Shown: positions 1-8,958 of the stretch, one piece after another
Layout: each line of letters opens with the position of its first letter
Numbering within the stretch: the stretch's first letter is position 1
Origin: Roseomonas fluvialis
GTDB taxonomy: Bacteria; Pseudomonadota; Alphaproteobacteria; Acetobacterales; Acetobacteraceae
Length of the DNA: 64,000 nt
Assembly (NCBI RefSeq): GCF_022846615.1
Contig: NZ_AP025637.1
Span: forward strand, 1,234,501-1,298,500
Direction: 5' to 3'
Translations under genes and position numbers: made by a program
Notes under the pieces: generated by a model
Told to the model about the DNA's origin: nothing
The model's database searches: none
What the model saw: only the letters and a program-made list of their open reading frames with translations

Positions 1-34
1 GGGCGTAGAACCAGGGGTCGGTGATGAAGGCCAA
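1..34 (-). CDS. Possible 5' end of a protein leaving the left edge (partial)
   Basis: Read leftward from a TTG at position 34, the first eleven codons give MAFITDPWFYA. This resembles the amino-terminal start of some TauE/SafE permeases, the family of the divergent gene just to the right. There is no convincing ribosome binding site and only 34 bases are visible, so this is a guess. A chance open frame is equally possible. Confidence 0.2.
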   Translation of the reverse strand, partial: MAFITDPWFYA

Positions 35-104
35 GGCGGGGTGACGCTCGATGGGTCAGCGTGTATGCCACATCGCCTTTCCATCGCCCATCCCGGACAT
101 CGCC

Positions 105-935
105 ATGGACCACCTGACCGACCCGTTCTGGCTGCTTGCTCTGGCCGCCGCGATGGCGGTGACGGGGCTGGTCTCGGGCACGCTTGCGGGGCTGCTGGGC
201 GTGGGCGGCGGCATCGTGATCGTGCCGCTGCTGTTCAACGTGTTCCCGTTGTTCGGCATCCCGGAGAGCATCCAGATGAAGGTCGCGGTGGCGACCTCGC
301 TCGCCACGATCATCCCGACCTCCATCCAGTCGGCGCGCAAGCACTACGCGACGGGCACGATGGATGTGGCGCTGCTGAAGTCGATCTGGCCGGCCATGCT
401 GGCGGGCGTGGCCTTCGGCACCTTCATCGGCGTGTACGTGAAGGGCGAGGGGCTGACCGCGGTCTTCGCGATGGTCTCGCTGCTGGTGGCGCTGAACATG
501 GGCTTCACCGGCGTGGACTTCAAAATCACCGACAGCGTGCCCTCGGGCCCGCCGCGCGCGGCACTCGGCATGGGCATCGGGTCGGTGAGCGCCATGATGG
601 GCATCGGCGGCGGAACGCTCGGCGTGCCGCTGCTGTCGATGTTCGGCTACCCGATCCGCCAGGCGGTTGCGACGGCCTCGGCCTTCGGATTGATCATCTC
701 GGTCCCGGCGACCATCGGCTTCGTGCTGGGCGGATGGAACGATGCGCGGTTGCCGCCGTTCTCGCTGGGCTATGTCAGCCTGATCGGGTTCGCGCTGATC
801 GCGCCGAGCTCGATCCTGGCGACGCCCTGGGGCGTGAAGCTCGCGCACACCATCCCGCCGCTGTGGCTGAAGCGCGCCTTCGCGGTGTTCCTGGCGGCGA
901 CGAGCCTCAGGATGTTCTGGTCGCTGTTCACCTGA
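105..935 (+). CDS. TauE/SafE family sulfite exporter-like membrane permease
   Basis: A 276-residue polytopic inner-membrane protein of the TauE/SafE family, whose members move sulfite, sulfoacetate or other organic anions. The two internal repeats typical of the family are visible as glycine-rich segments GLLGVGGGIVIVPLL near the amino terminus and MGIGGGTLGVPLL in the middle, each followed by hydrophobic helices (about eight in total). The start at 105 (MDHLTDPFWLL) puts the first helix near the amino terminus as is usual. An in-frame ATG at 51 would add 18 residues and cannot be excluded. Substrate is unknown and no sulfur gene sits beside it. Its downstream neighbour on the other strand is a fatty-acyl-CoA ligase. 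Confidence 0.85.
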   Translation: MDHLTDPFWLLALAAAMAVTGLVSGTLAGLLGVGGGIVIVPLLFNVFPLFGIPESIQMKVAVATSLATIIPTSIQSARKHYATGTMDVALLKSIWPAMLAGVAFGTFIGVYVKGEGLTAVFAMVSLLVALNMGFTGVDFKITDSVPSGPPRAALGMGIGSVSAMMGIGGGTLGVPLLSMFGYPIRQAVATASAFGLIISVPATIGFVLGGWNDARLPPFSLGYVSLIGFALIAPSSILATPWGVKLAHTIPPLWLKRAFAVFLAATSLRMFWSLFT

Positions 936-946
936 GACGATCGGCG

Positions 947-988
947 CGAGGCCACGCCTCGGGCCGGGAGCGCACGGCGCGACCGCGC
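947..988 (+). repeat. Copy A of a dispersed hairpin repeat
   Basis: A stem-loop (CGAGGC, loop CAC, GCCTCG at 947-961) is followed by the block GGGCCGGGAGCGCA and then CGCGACCGCGC. The 33 bases 956-988 match 29 of 33 positions at 19659-19691, where the stem has a different but still paired sequence. It lies between the convergent permease and CoA-ligase genes, so it may also help end transcription, although no T tract follows. Confidence 0.6.
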
Positions 989-1067
989 GCGCCCGCCCGC
1001 CGGCGACGATGCACCCTGCCCGCGCGAAGCCAAGGCCCGCGGATGCAGGCCGCCCGGCGTCTGAGGG

Positions 1068-2696
1068 TCAAGCAATTTTCTTGTGATCCTTGAACATCTC
1101 GCGCAGCCTCGTCTTCAGGATCTTCCCCGTCGCGGTGTGCGGGATCTCGTCCACCACCACCAGGTCATCGGGCAGCCACCACTTCGCGACCTTGTCGGCG
1201 AGGAAGTCGCGCATCTGGTCCAGTGACGGTGAGAGAACGCCCGGCTTCATCACCAGGATCAGCAGCGGTCGTTCGTCCCATTTCGGGTCGGCCATCGCGA
1301 CGACCGCGGCCTCCGCCACGCCGGGATAGGCCACCGCGGCATTCTCCAGCGCGATCGAGGAAATCCACTCGCCGCCCGACTTGATCACGTCCTTGGATCG
1401 GTCGGTGATCTCCATGTAGCCGTGCTCGTCCATGGTCGCGACGTCGCCTGTGTCGAAGAAGCCTTCGGCGTCCAGGATCTCCTCCTCCTCGCGGCGGAAA
1501 TAGCGCCGCGAGATCGCCGGCCCCTTCACCTTGAGCCGGCCGAAGGCCTGGCCATCCCAGGGAACAGGCGCGCCGGCATCGTCGGTGATCTTCATCTCGA
1601 CCGTATAGGGCGGCGTACCCTGCTTGGCCTGCAGGCGGAGCATTTCCTCACCCGTCAGATGCGCCACCTCCGGCTTCACGGCGAACAGCGTGCCGACCGG
1701 CGACATCTCGGTCATGCCCCAGGCATGGATGACGCGCACGCCGTACTTCTCCTGGTAAGCCTTGGTGATGGCGGGTGGGCACGCGGACCCGCCGATCGCC
1801 ACGCGCTGCATGGAATCGACGCGCGAACCGGTCGATTCCAGGTGCTGCAGAAGCATCATCCAGACCGTCGGCACGGCGGCGGAGAAGTTCACGCGCTCGC
1901 GCTCGATCAGTTCGTGCACCGATGCACCATCCAGCTTCGCGCCGGGCATGATCAGCGCCGCGCCCACCATCGGCGCGCACAGCGCCAGCGACCAGCCATT
2001 GGCGTGGAACATCGGCACCACCGGCATGACGCGATCCGCCGCGCCGAGCCCGAAGGCATCCACCTGGTTGCAGACCAGCGCGTGGATCACGTTCGACCGG
2101 TGCGAATAGACCACGCCCTTCGGGTCGCCCGTGGTGCCGGAGGTGTAGCAGATGCCCGCCGCCGCGCCTTCGTCGACCTTCATCCACGCGAAGTCGCCAT
2201 CCACCTCGGCGATCCAGTCCTCGTAGGCGATGGCATTCGGCAGCGACGTCTCGGGCATGTGGGCGGCATCGGTCAGAATCACGTAGCGCTCGACCTGCGG
2301 CATCCGTGCTGCCAATTGCTGCACCAGCGGCACGAAGGTGAGGTCGAGCATCAGCACCCGCGACCCCGCATGGTTCATGATCCAGGCGATCTGGTCGGGA
2401 AACAGCCGCGGGTTCACCGTGTGATACACCGCGCCGGCCCCAGTGATGCCGTACCACGCCTCCAGATGCCGCCAGGTGTTCCAGGCCAGCGTCGCCACGC
2501 GGTCGCCGGGCTTGACGCCGTCGCGCGCGAGGCGCTGCGCCACCCGCAGGGCGCGGCCGCGCACGGTCGCGTAGTCGGTGCGATGGAAAGGCCCTTCGAT
2601 CGACCGCGAGACCACCTCGCGCTTCGGGTGCTGGATCGCCGCGTGATCCAGCACGGTGTGCATCAGCAGCGGCCAGTCCTGCATCAAGCCAAGCAT
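1068..2696 (-). CDS. Long- or medium-chain fatty-acyl-CoA ligase (AMP-forming)
   Basis: A 542-residue member of the ANL superfamily that activates a fatty acid to acyl-AMP and then acyl-CoA. The AMP-binding loop reads YTSGTTGDPKGVVYSHRS. Further family signatures are MFHANGW, HAWGMTEMSP, FDTGDVATMDEHGY, and the carboxy-terminal GKILKTRLREMF with the catalytic lysine. ATG at 2696 was chosen because GGGAGG lies just upstream. Open frame continues further upstream but is of low-complexity arginine-rich composition. Length matches the 530-550 residues usual for proteobacterial FadD-like ligases. The exact chain length preference cannot be read from sequence. It stands alone, between the TauE gene and the efflux operon. 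Confidence 0.9.
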   Translation of the reverse strand: MLGLMQDWPLLMHTVLDHAAIQHPKREVVSRSIEGPFHRTDYATVRGRALRVAQRLARDGVKPGDRVATLAWNTWRHLEAWYGITGAGAVYHTVNPRLFPDQIAWIMNHAGSRVLMLDLTFVPLVQQLAARMPQVERYVILTDAAHMPETSLPNAIAYEDWIAEVDGDFAWMKVDEGAAAGICYTSGTTGDPKGVVYSHRSNVIHALVCNQVDAFGLGAADRVMPVVPMFHANGWSLALCAPMVGAALIMPGAKLDGASVHELIERERVNFSAAVPTVWMMLLQHLESTGSRVDSMQRVAIGGSACPPAITKAYQEKYGVRVIHAWGMTEMSPVGTLFAVKPEVAHLTGEEMLRLQAKQGTPPYTVEMKITDDAGAPVPWDGQAFGRLKVKGPAISRRYFRREEEEILDAEGFFDTGDVATMDEHGYMEITDRSKDVIKSGGEWISSIALENAAVAYPGVAEAAVVAMADPKWDERPLLILVMKPGVLSPSLDQMRDFLADKVAKWWLPDDLVVVDEIPHTATGKILKTRLREMFKDHKKIA

Positions 2697-2772
2697 CGCA
2701 TCCCTCCCGTGCGCGACCCGTCCTGCCGGCGGGTCGTCGAAGCCCGGAAGGCTACACCAAATCCTGGCGCCG

Positions 2773-3954
2773 TCAGGAGGCGCGGCGCACCAGCCCGCGC
2801 GCGAGCCACAGTGCCGGCGCGCCCATGACCGCGCCCGCCAGCGCCGCGCCCACCAGGCCCAGCAGCCCGATGCCCGCGCCGCCGAGGGCAGCGCCGCCCG
2901 CCTGGCCGAGGAAGATCGCCGAAGCATTGCACGCCAGGATGAAGCCGCGCGCCTGCGGCGCCAGAACCGCGAGGCGCGCCGTCACCACCGGCCCCAATGC
3001 GAACAGCGACCCGGCCGAGGCCAGCACCGCCAGCGCCTGCAGCGGCATCGCCGCCGCGTTGCCCGCCGCCAAGCCCGCCAGCAGCGCCGCCTGCAGAAGG
3101 TTGCCCGCCAGCGCCCCCAGCGGCAGCAGCGCCGCAAGGCCCAATCGTCCACGATCGGCCAGCCAGGCCCCCAGCGGCAGCCCCGCGATCGACGCCACGC
3201 CCACCAGCGCCTGCATCACCGCCACACCGCTGCCGGTAAGGCCCGAGACCTGGTTGGTGATCGGCCCGATATAGGCGGCGACCGCGAAGACCGCCGTGAA
3301 GGTCGCGAGGTTCAGCGCCAGCATCGGCACCACGCCCGGGATGCGCAGCGCCGCGATACCGCCCGCCGCCCCGCCCGCATCACCGGCGACCGGCGGGATG
3401 GCCACGCCGATGGCAATCGCCGCCAATACGGCGATGGCCGCCGCGAAAGCGAAGCAGCCGCGCCAGCCGACCATGTCGCCCACCACCGACCCCGCGGGAA
3501 TGCCCAGCAGGAAAGCCAGCGTCGTGCCGCCGATGATGATCGCCACCGCTCGCCCGCGATGTTCGGGCGGCGCCAGCGCCACCGCGCTCGCCGTCGCCGC
3601 CGGGATCACCGCGGCCGAGGCGATGCCCGCCGCGATGCGCAGCCCGACCAACGCGGGAAAGTCAGCAACGGCGACGATCAGCAGGTTGATCGCGGCCAGC
3701 ACCACCAGCGCGCTGACCATCACGGTGCGCCGGTCGCGCCGCGCCAGGATCGCCGCCACGACCGGCGCCGCGAGCCCGAACGCCAGCGCATAGACCGTGC
3801 CGATCTGCCCCGCCGCGGCGACGCTTACGCGCAGATCCGCTGCCATTTCCGCCAGCAACCCGGCGAAGACGAAGGATTGCGTCGCGGTGGCGAAGGACGC
3901 GGCGGCGAGGATCGGCAGGCGCGAGGCGCGGGGCAGTGTCATGGCGAGGGACAT
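2773..3954 (-). CDS. MFS transporter, DHA1-type (drug/nucleoside efflux-like)
   Basis: A 393-residue major facilitator with about twelve hydrophobic segments. The usual loop 2-3 charged motif is present as LARRDRRTVM, and the amino half shows the repeated small-residue helices typical of drug:H+ antiporter family 1 (AraJ/PbuE-like). Its start lies 6 bp after the RND pump stop, so it is probably the last gene of the efflux operon and under the same TetR control. Substrate is unknown. The coupling of an MFS pump to an RND pump in one operon is unusual and suggests complementary export of the same compound class. Confidence 0.8.
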   Translation of the reverse strand: MSLAMTLPRASRLPILAAASFATATQSFVFAGLLAEMAADLRVSVAAAGQIGTVYALAFGLAAPVVAAILARRDRRTVMVSALVVLAAINLLIVAVADFPALVGLRIAAGIASAAVIPAATASAVALAPPEHRGRAVAIIIGGTTLAFLLGIPAGSVVGDMVGWRGCFAFAAAIAVLAAIAIGVAIPPVAGDAGGAAGGIAALRIPGVVPMLALNLATFTAVFAVAAYIGPITNQVSGLTGSGVAVMQALVGVASIAGLPLGAWLADRGRLGLAALLPLGALAGNLLQAALLAGLAAGNAAAMPLQALAVLASAGSLFALGPVVTARLAVLAPQARGFILACNASAIFLGQAGGAALGGAGIGLLGLVGAALAGAVMGAPALWLARGLVRRAS

Positions 3955-3960
3955 GGCGCA

Positions 3961-6900
3961 CTATTCCGCCGCCGCCAGGGCCACGCCGCCGGGCGCCTGC
4001 AACGCGCGCCGGCGCCACGGCAGCGCCAGCGCATACAGCGCCGGCACGACCAGCAGCGTCGCGAAGGTGGCGAGCGACAGCCCGCCGATCATCGCGATCG
4101 CCATCGGCCCCCAGAAGACCGAGAGCGTCAGCGGCACGAAGGCCAGCACCGCCGCCAGCGCCGTCAGCAGCACCGGGCGCGTGCGGCGGACCGTGCTCTC
4201 GATGATGGCGGCGCGCAGCGCCAGGCCGGATTCCAGGTCCTGCCGCACCTGGTCCACCAGGATCTGCGTGTTGCGCATCACCATCCCCGCCAGTGCGATC
4301 ACGCCGAGAAGGGCGACGAAGCCGAAAGGCGCACCCATCACCAGCAGCGCGAAGGCCGCGCCGGGGATACCCAGCGGCGCGGTGGCGAACACCAGCGCGG
4401 TGCGCCCGAAATGGCGCAGCTGCGCCATCAGCAGCACCAGCATGGCGGCGACCATCAGCGGGAACATCGCGAATAGCGCGGCATTGGCCTTGCCCGATTC
4501 CTCCGCCGCGCCGCCCGGTTCGATGCGAAGGCCCACCGGCAGGGCGTCGATCACCGGCTGCAGGCGCGCCGCCACCTGCGCCGAAACGTCGGGCCCTTGC
4601 AGGCCATCCGCCACATCGGCGCGCACGGTGATGTATCCCTCGCGGTTGCGGCGGAACAGGATGGGTTCCTCCGCTTCCGGCACCAGGCGCGCGACCTGCG
4701 ACAGCGGCACCGGTCCCGCGGGCGTGGCGAGCGACAGGTCGGCCAGGGTCTCCGTCGTCAGGCGTTCGTTCGCGGGTGCGCGCAGCACCACATCGACCAG
4801 GCGGTTGCCCTCGCGGTGCTGCGTGGCAGTCACGCCGGTCAGCAGCAGTTGCAGCGAGGATGCCACCTGCGCCGGCGACACGCCAAGTTCCGCGACCCGT
4901 GCGCGGTCGAGCTCCAGCCGCAGGTTCGGTGCGCGTTCGCCCCAGGAGAGCGACACGTCCCGCGTACCGGGCGTGGCGCGCATCGCCGCCATCAGTTGGT
5001 CGGCTGCGGTCCGCAAGGCGGCTGGGTCCGCGCCATGCACGCGGAACTGCACGGGATGGCCGACCGGTGGGCCGAAATCGAGCCGGGACACGCGCACCCG
5101 CGCCTCCGGAACCAGACCGTCCTGCGCCAACTGCATGATGCGTTCGCGCAGGCGTTCGCGCGCCGGGATGTCGCGCGCCTGCACCACCAGCTTGGCAAAG
5201 GCCTCGTTCGGCAGATCGGGGTTCAGGGCCAGGAAGAAGCGCGGCGATCCCTGGCCGACATAGGTGGTCACCAGCCGGGCGTCCGGGTCGCCTTCCAGCG
5301 CCGCCTCGATCCGCTGCGCGGCGGCGAGCGTTGCGCCATACCCGGCCCCCTGCCGAAGCGTCACATCCACCAGCAATTCGAGCCGGGCGGAGGTCGGGAA
5401 GAATTGCTGACGCACCTGCGACATGGCGGCGAAGCCCGCCACCATCACCAGCAGCGTCGCGCCGATCACCACGAGGCGATGATCCACCGCCCAGCCCACG
5501 ACACGCCGCAGTGCACGGTATCCTCGCCCATCGTAGCTGCCGTGGTGGCCGCCGCGCTTCGGCGTGGGCAGCAGCTTCACGCCGAGCCACGGCGTGAACA
5601 GCACCGCCACGAACCACGACGCGATCAGCGCGAAGCCCACCACCCAGAAGATGCCGCCGGCATATTCGCCCGCTGTCGATCGCGCGAAGCCGACCGGCAG
5701 GAAGCCCGCCACCGTCACCAGGGTGCCCGAAAGCATCGGCCCCGCCGTCGAGGTCCAGGCGAAGGTCGCCGCCTTGGCGCGCGTCCAGCCTTCCTCGAGC
5801 TTCACGACCATCGCTTCGATCGCGATGATCGCATCATCCACCAGCAGGCCAAGCGAGAGGATCAGCGCGCCGAGCGTCACGCGCTCCAGCTCCATGCCCG
5901 TGGCCAGCATCACCAGAAAGACGATGGCGAGCGTCAGCGGCACCGACAGCGCGACGATTACGCCCGCACGGAAGCCGAGCGACAGGAACGACACCACCAT
6001 CACCACGCCGAGTGCGGCGGCGAATTTCAGCAGGAATTCCGCGACACTCTCCTGCACCACCTGCGCCTGGTCGACGATCTGCGTGACGGTCACGCCGACT
6101 GGTGTGACCGCGCGCTGCGCCGCCATTGCCGCGGCCAGATCCGCGCCCAGCGTCACCACGTTCACGCCCGGCTGCTTGCCCACGGCCAGCAGCACCGCCG
6201 GCTGCCCACCCTGGCGGATGCCGTTGCCCGGCGGATCGGCAAAGCCGCGTGTGACCTCGGCGATGTCGCCCAGGCGCAGGGACCGCCCGCCGGCCGCGAC
6301 CGGCACGTCGCGGATCGCCGCCAGCCCGTCGAAGCCGCCGCCCACGCGCAGGTGCAGCCGTGTCGCGCTGCCCTCCACGACGCCGGCGGGCGTCACGGGG
6401 TTGTGCCGGGCCAGCGCGTCGATCACCGCTTGCGGCTGCAGGCCGAGCGAGGCCAGGCGCGCATGCGCCACTTCGACATGGATGCGCTGCGGCTGCTCGC
6501 CGAAGATCTTCACCTTGTCCACGCCGGGCACGCGCAGCAGGCGGGCGCGCAGCGCCTCGGCTTGGCGGACCAGTTCGGCATTGTCTGCGCCCGTCACGGC
6601 GTAGATGGCGGACCAGACGTCGGAGTATTCGTCGTCGAAGAAGGGTCCCTGCACGCCGGCGGGCAGCGTGTGGCGGATGTCGCCGACCTTCTTGCGCACC
6701 TGGTACCACAGGCCCTGGACTTCACGCGGCGGCGTGGTGTCGCGCAGCACGACCGTCATCACGGCCTGGCCGGGCCGCGTGAAGGTCTCGACGCGATCGA
6801 GCCAGGCGAGGTCCTGCAGCCGCGCCTCGATGGGGTCCGCCACGTGCTCCTGCATCTCGGCCGCCGTCGCGCCGGGCCACTGCGCGGTGACGACCATGAC

Positions 6901-7035
6901 CTTCAGCGTGAAGCCCGGATCCTCCGCGCGGCCGAGCCGCAGATAGGCCATCGCCCCTGCCGCGCCGAGCATCACGATCAGGAACAGCGTCAGCGCGCCG
7001 TTGCGCACGCCCCAGTCGGACAGGTTGAAGCCCAT
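3961..7035 (-). CDS. Efflux RND transporter permease (AcrB/HAE1-like)
   Basis: A 1024-residue inner-membrane proton-driven pump of the RND superfamily, which exports drugs, solvents or detergents through a periplasmic adaptor and an outer-membrane channel. The amino terminus carries the first helix followed by the characteristic GRAEDPGF segment. Large periplasmic domains follow each of the two six-helix halves, and the central helix-4 motif GLLVDDAIIAIEAMVVKLE contains the paired aspartates used for proton relay. The gene follows its adaptor by 14 bp. No TolC-like outer-membrane factor is encoded here, so the complex must borrow one. The sequence belongs to the group of RND pumps close to the TriC/AcrB-like alphaproteobacterial set. 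The exact subfamily is not certain. Confidence 0.92.
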   Translation of the reverse strand: MGFNLSDWGVRNGALTLFLIVMLGAAGAMAYLRLGRAEDPGFTLKVMVVTAQWPGATAAEMQEHVADPIEARLQDLAWLDRVETFTRPGQAVMTVVLRDTTPPREVQGLWYQVRKKVGDIRHTLPAGVQGPFFDDEYSDVWSAIYAVTGADNAELVRQAEALRARLLRVPGVDKVKIFGEQPQRIHVEVAHARLASLGLQPQAVIDALARHNPVTPAGVVEGSATRLHLRVGGGFDGLAAIRDVPVAAGGRSLRLGDIAEVTRGFADPPGNGIRQGGQPAVLLAVGKQPGVNVVTLGADLAAAMAAQRAVTPVGVTVTQIVDQAQVVQESVAEFLLKFAAALGVVMVVSFLSLGFRAGVIVALSVPLTLAIVFLVMLATGMELERVTLGALILSLGLLVDDAIIAIEAMVVKLEEGWTRAKAATFAWTSTAGPMLSGTLVTVAGFLPVGFARSTAGEYAGGIFWVVGFALIASWFVAVLFTPWLGVKLLPTPKRGGHHGSYDGRGYRALRRVVGWAVDHRLVVIGATLLVMVAGFAAMSQVRQQFFPTSARLELLVDVTLRQGAGYGATLAAAQRIEAALEGDPDARLVTTYVGQGSPRFFLALNPDLPNEAFAKLVVQARDIPARERLRERIMQLAQDGLVPEARVRVSRLDFGPPVGHPVQFRVHGADPAALRTAADQLMAAMRATPGTRDVSLSWGERAPNLRLELDRARVAELGVSPAQVASSLQLLLTGVTATQHREGNRLVDVVLRAPANERLTTETLADLSLATPAGPVPLSQVARLVPEAEEPILFRRNREGYITVRADVADGLQGPDVSAQVAARLQPVIDALPVGLRIEPGGAAEESGKANAALFAMFPLMVAAMLVLLMAQLRHFGRTALVFATAPLGIPGAAFALLVMGAPFGFVALLGVIALAGMVMRNTQILVDQVRQDLESGLALRAAIIESTVRRTRPVLLTALAAVLAFVPLTLSVFWGPMAIAMIGGLSLATFATLLVVPALYALALPWRRRALQAPGGVALAAAE

Positions 7036-7049
7036 GGTGGCGGCCCCCG

Positions 7050-8132
7050 TCAGCGCAGCGTCGCGAGGGCGCGGGTCTGTACCACCCGCACCGTCGCACC
7101 GGCATCGAGCAACTGCGGGCCGAGTGTCACCACGCGGTCGCCCTCAACAAGCGCTCCGCGCAGCGCGACCTGGGTTTCGCCGAGCCGCGCGACCTCGACT
7201 GGCACCGCGCGCAGGCGCGCGCCCTCCACCTTCCAGACCATCGGGCCCTGGCCACGGTCATGCAGGGCGGAGGCCGGCAGCAGCGCGACCGGCTCGCTCT
7301 CGGCGCGCAGGCGGATCGTGCCCGTCATGCCGAGCGCGGCCCAGGCCGGCGCGTCCGGCAGGGCAAAGCGCACGGCATAGGTGCGCAGGATGGGGTCTGC
7401 CTGGGGCGCGACCTCGCGAAGCCGTGCCGCGACCGGTTCGCCGGGGCGCGCCCAGAGCACGGCCTCGGCGGTGGCGGCGGCCAGGCCCGGCAGCGCGCCC
7501 TCGGGCACCTGCACCAGCAATTCGCGTTCGGCGGGATCCGCGATGCGCATGACGGGCTGGCCTTCGGCCATGACCTGGCCGGCCTCCGCGATCACCGCGG
7601 TCACCACGCCAGCGGTCGGCGCGCGCAGGATGGTGTGGTCGAGCCGGTTGCGCGCGAGGTCCAGCGCCGCGCGCGCCGCCGTGGCGCGTTCCTCGGCCGA
7701 TCGCGCGGTGGCCTGGCGTTGGTCGTCGAAGGCGGCGGCGACGTGGCCGGCCGCCATCAGGGTGCGCGACCGCCCGGCATCGGCGGTGGCGCGGCGCGCC
7801 TCGGCCTCGGCGGCGGCGAGGTCCGCCTCGGCCGAGCGCACCGCCAGCGCGATGTCGGCGGGGTCGAGCCGCGCCAGTTCCTGCCCGGCGGTGACCACAG
7901 CGCCGACATCGACCAGTCGCGCGGCGATGCGCCCGCCGGCGCGGAAGGCGATGTCGGCCTCCCGCCGTGCCTTCACCACGCCGGCGAAGGCGCGCGGCTG
8001 CTCGGCCGGGGCGAAGCGGATCTCGGCGACCTGGACGGGGCGGGGCGGTTCCGGCGCGGCGACCTGCGGCGCGGCATCGCGGCAGGCCGGAAGGAAGGCG
8101 AGCAGCGCAAGGGCGAGTAGGGCGGCGCGCAT
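7050..8132 (-). CDS. Efflux RND transporter periplasmic adaptor subunit (lipoprotein)
   Basis: A 360-residue membrane-fusion protein that bridges the RND pump and an outer-membrane channel. It begins with a lipoprotein signal whose lipobox is LPAC (Cys17), so it should be anchored to the inner membrane. Then come the first half of the lipoyl domain ([19 protein letters not shown]), an alanine-rich alpha-hairpin coiled coil near residues 95-165, the second lipoyl half (LRAPTAGVVTAVIAEAGQV), and the beta-barrel. AGGAGA lies just before ATG 8132. A palindromic operator and a promoter-like TTGACT are found in the 59 bp separating it from the upstream tetR gene. Confidence 0.9.
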   Translation of the reverse strand: MRAALLALALLAFLPACRDAAPQVAAPEPPRPVQVAEIRFAPAEQPRAFAGVVKARREADIAFRAGGRIAARLVDVGAVVTAGQELARLDPADIALAVRSAEADLAAAEAEARRATADAGRSRTLMAAGHVAAAFDDQRQATARSAEERATAARAALDLARNRLDHTILRAPTAGVVTAVIAEAGQVMAEGQPVMRIADPAERELLVQVPEGALPGLAAATAEAVLWARPGEPVAARLREVAPQADPILRTYAVRFALPDAPAWAALGMTGTIRLRAESEPVALLPASALHDRGQGPMVWKVEGARLRAVPVEVARLGETQVALRGALVEGDRVVTLGPQLLDAGATVRVVQTRALATLR

Positions 8133-8157
8133 GGGGGTCTCCTGCGGGACGCCGCAG

Positions 8158-8190
8158 GCTATGACTAGTGATTGATGAAAGTCAACAATC
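8158..8190 (-). promoter_or_regulatory. TetR-type operator overlapping the efflux operon promoter
   Basis: Bases 8170-8190 form an imperfect 21-bp palindrome, GATTG-n-TGA-nnn-TCA-n-CAATC. On the minus strand a TTGACT (-35-like, 8185-8180) lies inside it and a weak CATAGC (-10-like) follows about 16 bases later. The site sits between the tetR stop codon and the adaptor start, a standard arrangement for local repression of a pump operon. Confidence 0.5.
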
Positions 8191-8191
8191 G

Positions 8192-8824
8192 TCAGGAATC
8201 AGCCTTCAGCCCTTGGATCAGCAGGCCGAGCATCTGCTCCAGCTCCTCGGCCAGCTGCGCCTCGTCCTGAACGCGCTTGGCCAGGGATTCCGAAATCAGC
8301 GCGGGATGCGTCCAGCACAGCGTGCCCTGCTTCAGCAGACGGGCGGTCAGGTCGGGGTCGCGCGGGCTGAATTCGCCGCGTGCCACGCCGTCAGCTACCA
8401 CGCGCGCCATGGCCGCCTCGATGCGGCTGATGAAGACGGCGATGACGCCCCAGTGCTCGCTCATGGCGGCTGAGACCATGTCGTGCATGCGCTTCTGGTC
8501 GAAGAACAGCGCCAGGTGGCGCGCATGCAACAGGCGCAGCATGGCGCGCAGGCGTTCGCCGGCGCTGCCCGGGCCGTCCGCGAGGGCTTCGAGTTCTGCG
8601 GTGATGCCGCCCAAGAGTCGGTCGGTGATCGCCTCGTTGATCGCGCTTTTCGAGGCGAAGAAGCGGTAGACATTCGCCGGCGACATGCCGAGTTCGCGCG
8701 CGATGTCGGCCACCGCGGTCTTCTGGTAGCCCATCGAGCGGAACAGGGCCTCGGCGACCTCGAGGATGCGCGCACGGGTGGCGGCGGCGCGGTCCTCCTG
8801 CAGGGTCCTGGCGGGGGCGTTCAT
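8192..8824 (-). CDS. TetR/AcrR family transcriptional regulator
   Basis: A 210-residue one-component repressor. The amino-terminal helix-turn-helix is clear: ARILEVAEALFRSMG, then TAVADIARELGMSPANVYRFF at about residues 37-57, and the conserved FASKSAINEAI. The carboxy-terminal ligand domain includes a TetR_C-like segment (LARLLKQGTLCWTHPAL region). It is the first gene of a co-directional block with adaptor, RND pump and MFS and probably represses them through the palindrome just downstream of its stop codon. A second, different palindrome lies 5 bp before its own start and may mediate autoregulation. The inducing compound cannot be predicted. Confidence 0.9.
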   Translation of the reverse strand: MNAPARTLQEDRAAATRARILEVAEALFRSMGYQKTAVADIARELGMSPANVYRFFASKSAINEAITDRLLGGITAELEALADGPGSAGERLRAMLRLLHARHLALFFDQKRMHDMVSAAMSEHWGVIAVFISRIEAAMARVVADGVARGEFSPRDPDLTARLLKQGTLCWTHPALISESLAKRVQDEAQLAEELEQMLGLLIQGLKADS

Positions 8825-8828
8825 GATC

Positions 8829-8843
8829 TGATGGAATCCGTCA
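8829..8843. promoter_or_regulatory. Imperfect palindrome upstream of tetR
   Basis: TGA-n-GGA-n-TCC-n-TCA, a 15-bp near-perfect inverted repeat, ends 5 bp before the tetR start codon. It is a candidate autoregulatory site. It does not share the half-site of the palindrome at 8170-8190, so binding by the same regulator is uncertain. Confidence 0.3.
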
Positions 8844-8958
8844 ATCGTCAGCGCACCCTAGACGAGCCTGGCCCGAGAGGCCAGCAGCGTGGTTGCCCCG
8901 CCTGTCGCACTGCATCATTTTGGCGCCTGCGAGCGACTCGCTCGGAAGGAGTTCTGCC

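Noticed and set aside
2656..4476. Long open frame on the plus strand over the MFS gene and the end of the RND gene
   Set aside because: It is a low-complexity, Arg/Gln/His/Ala-rich frame caused by high GC, while the minus strand shows clear transporter sequence.
4597..7380. Very long plus-strand frame across the RND pump
   Set aside because: Composition is artefactual and no family is visible. The RND pump on the minus strand is unmistakable.
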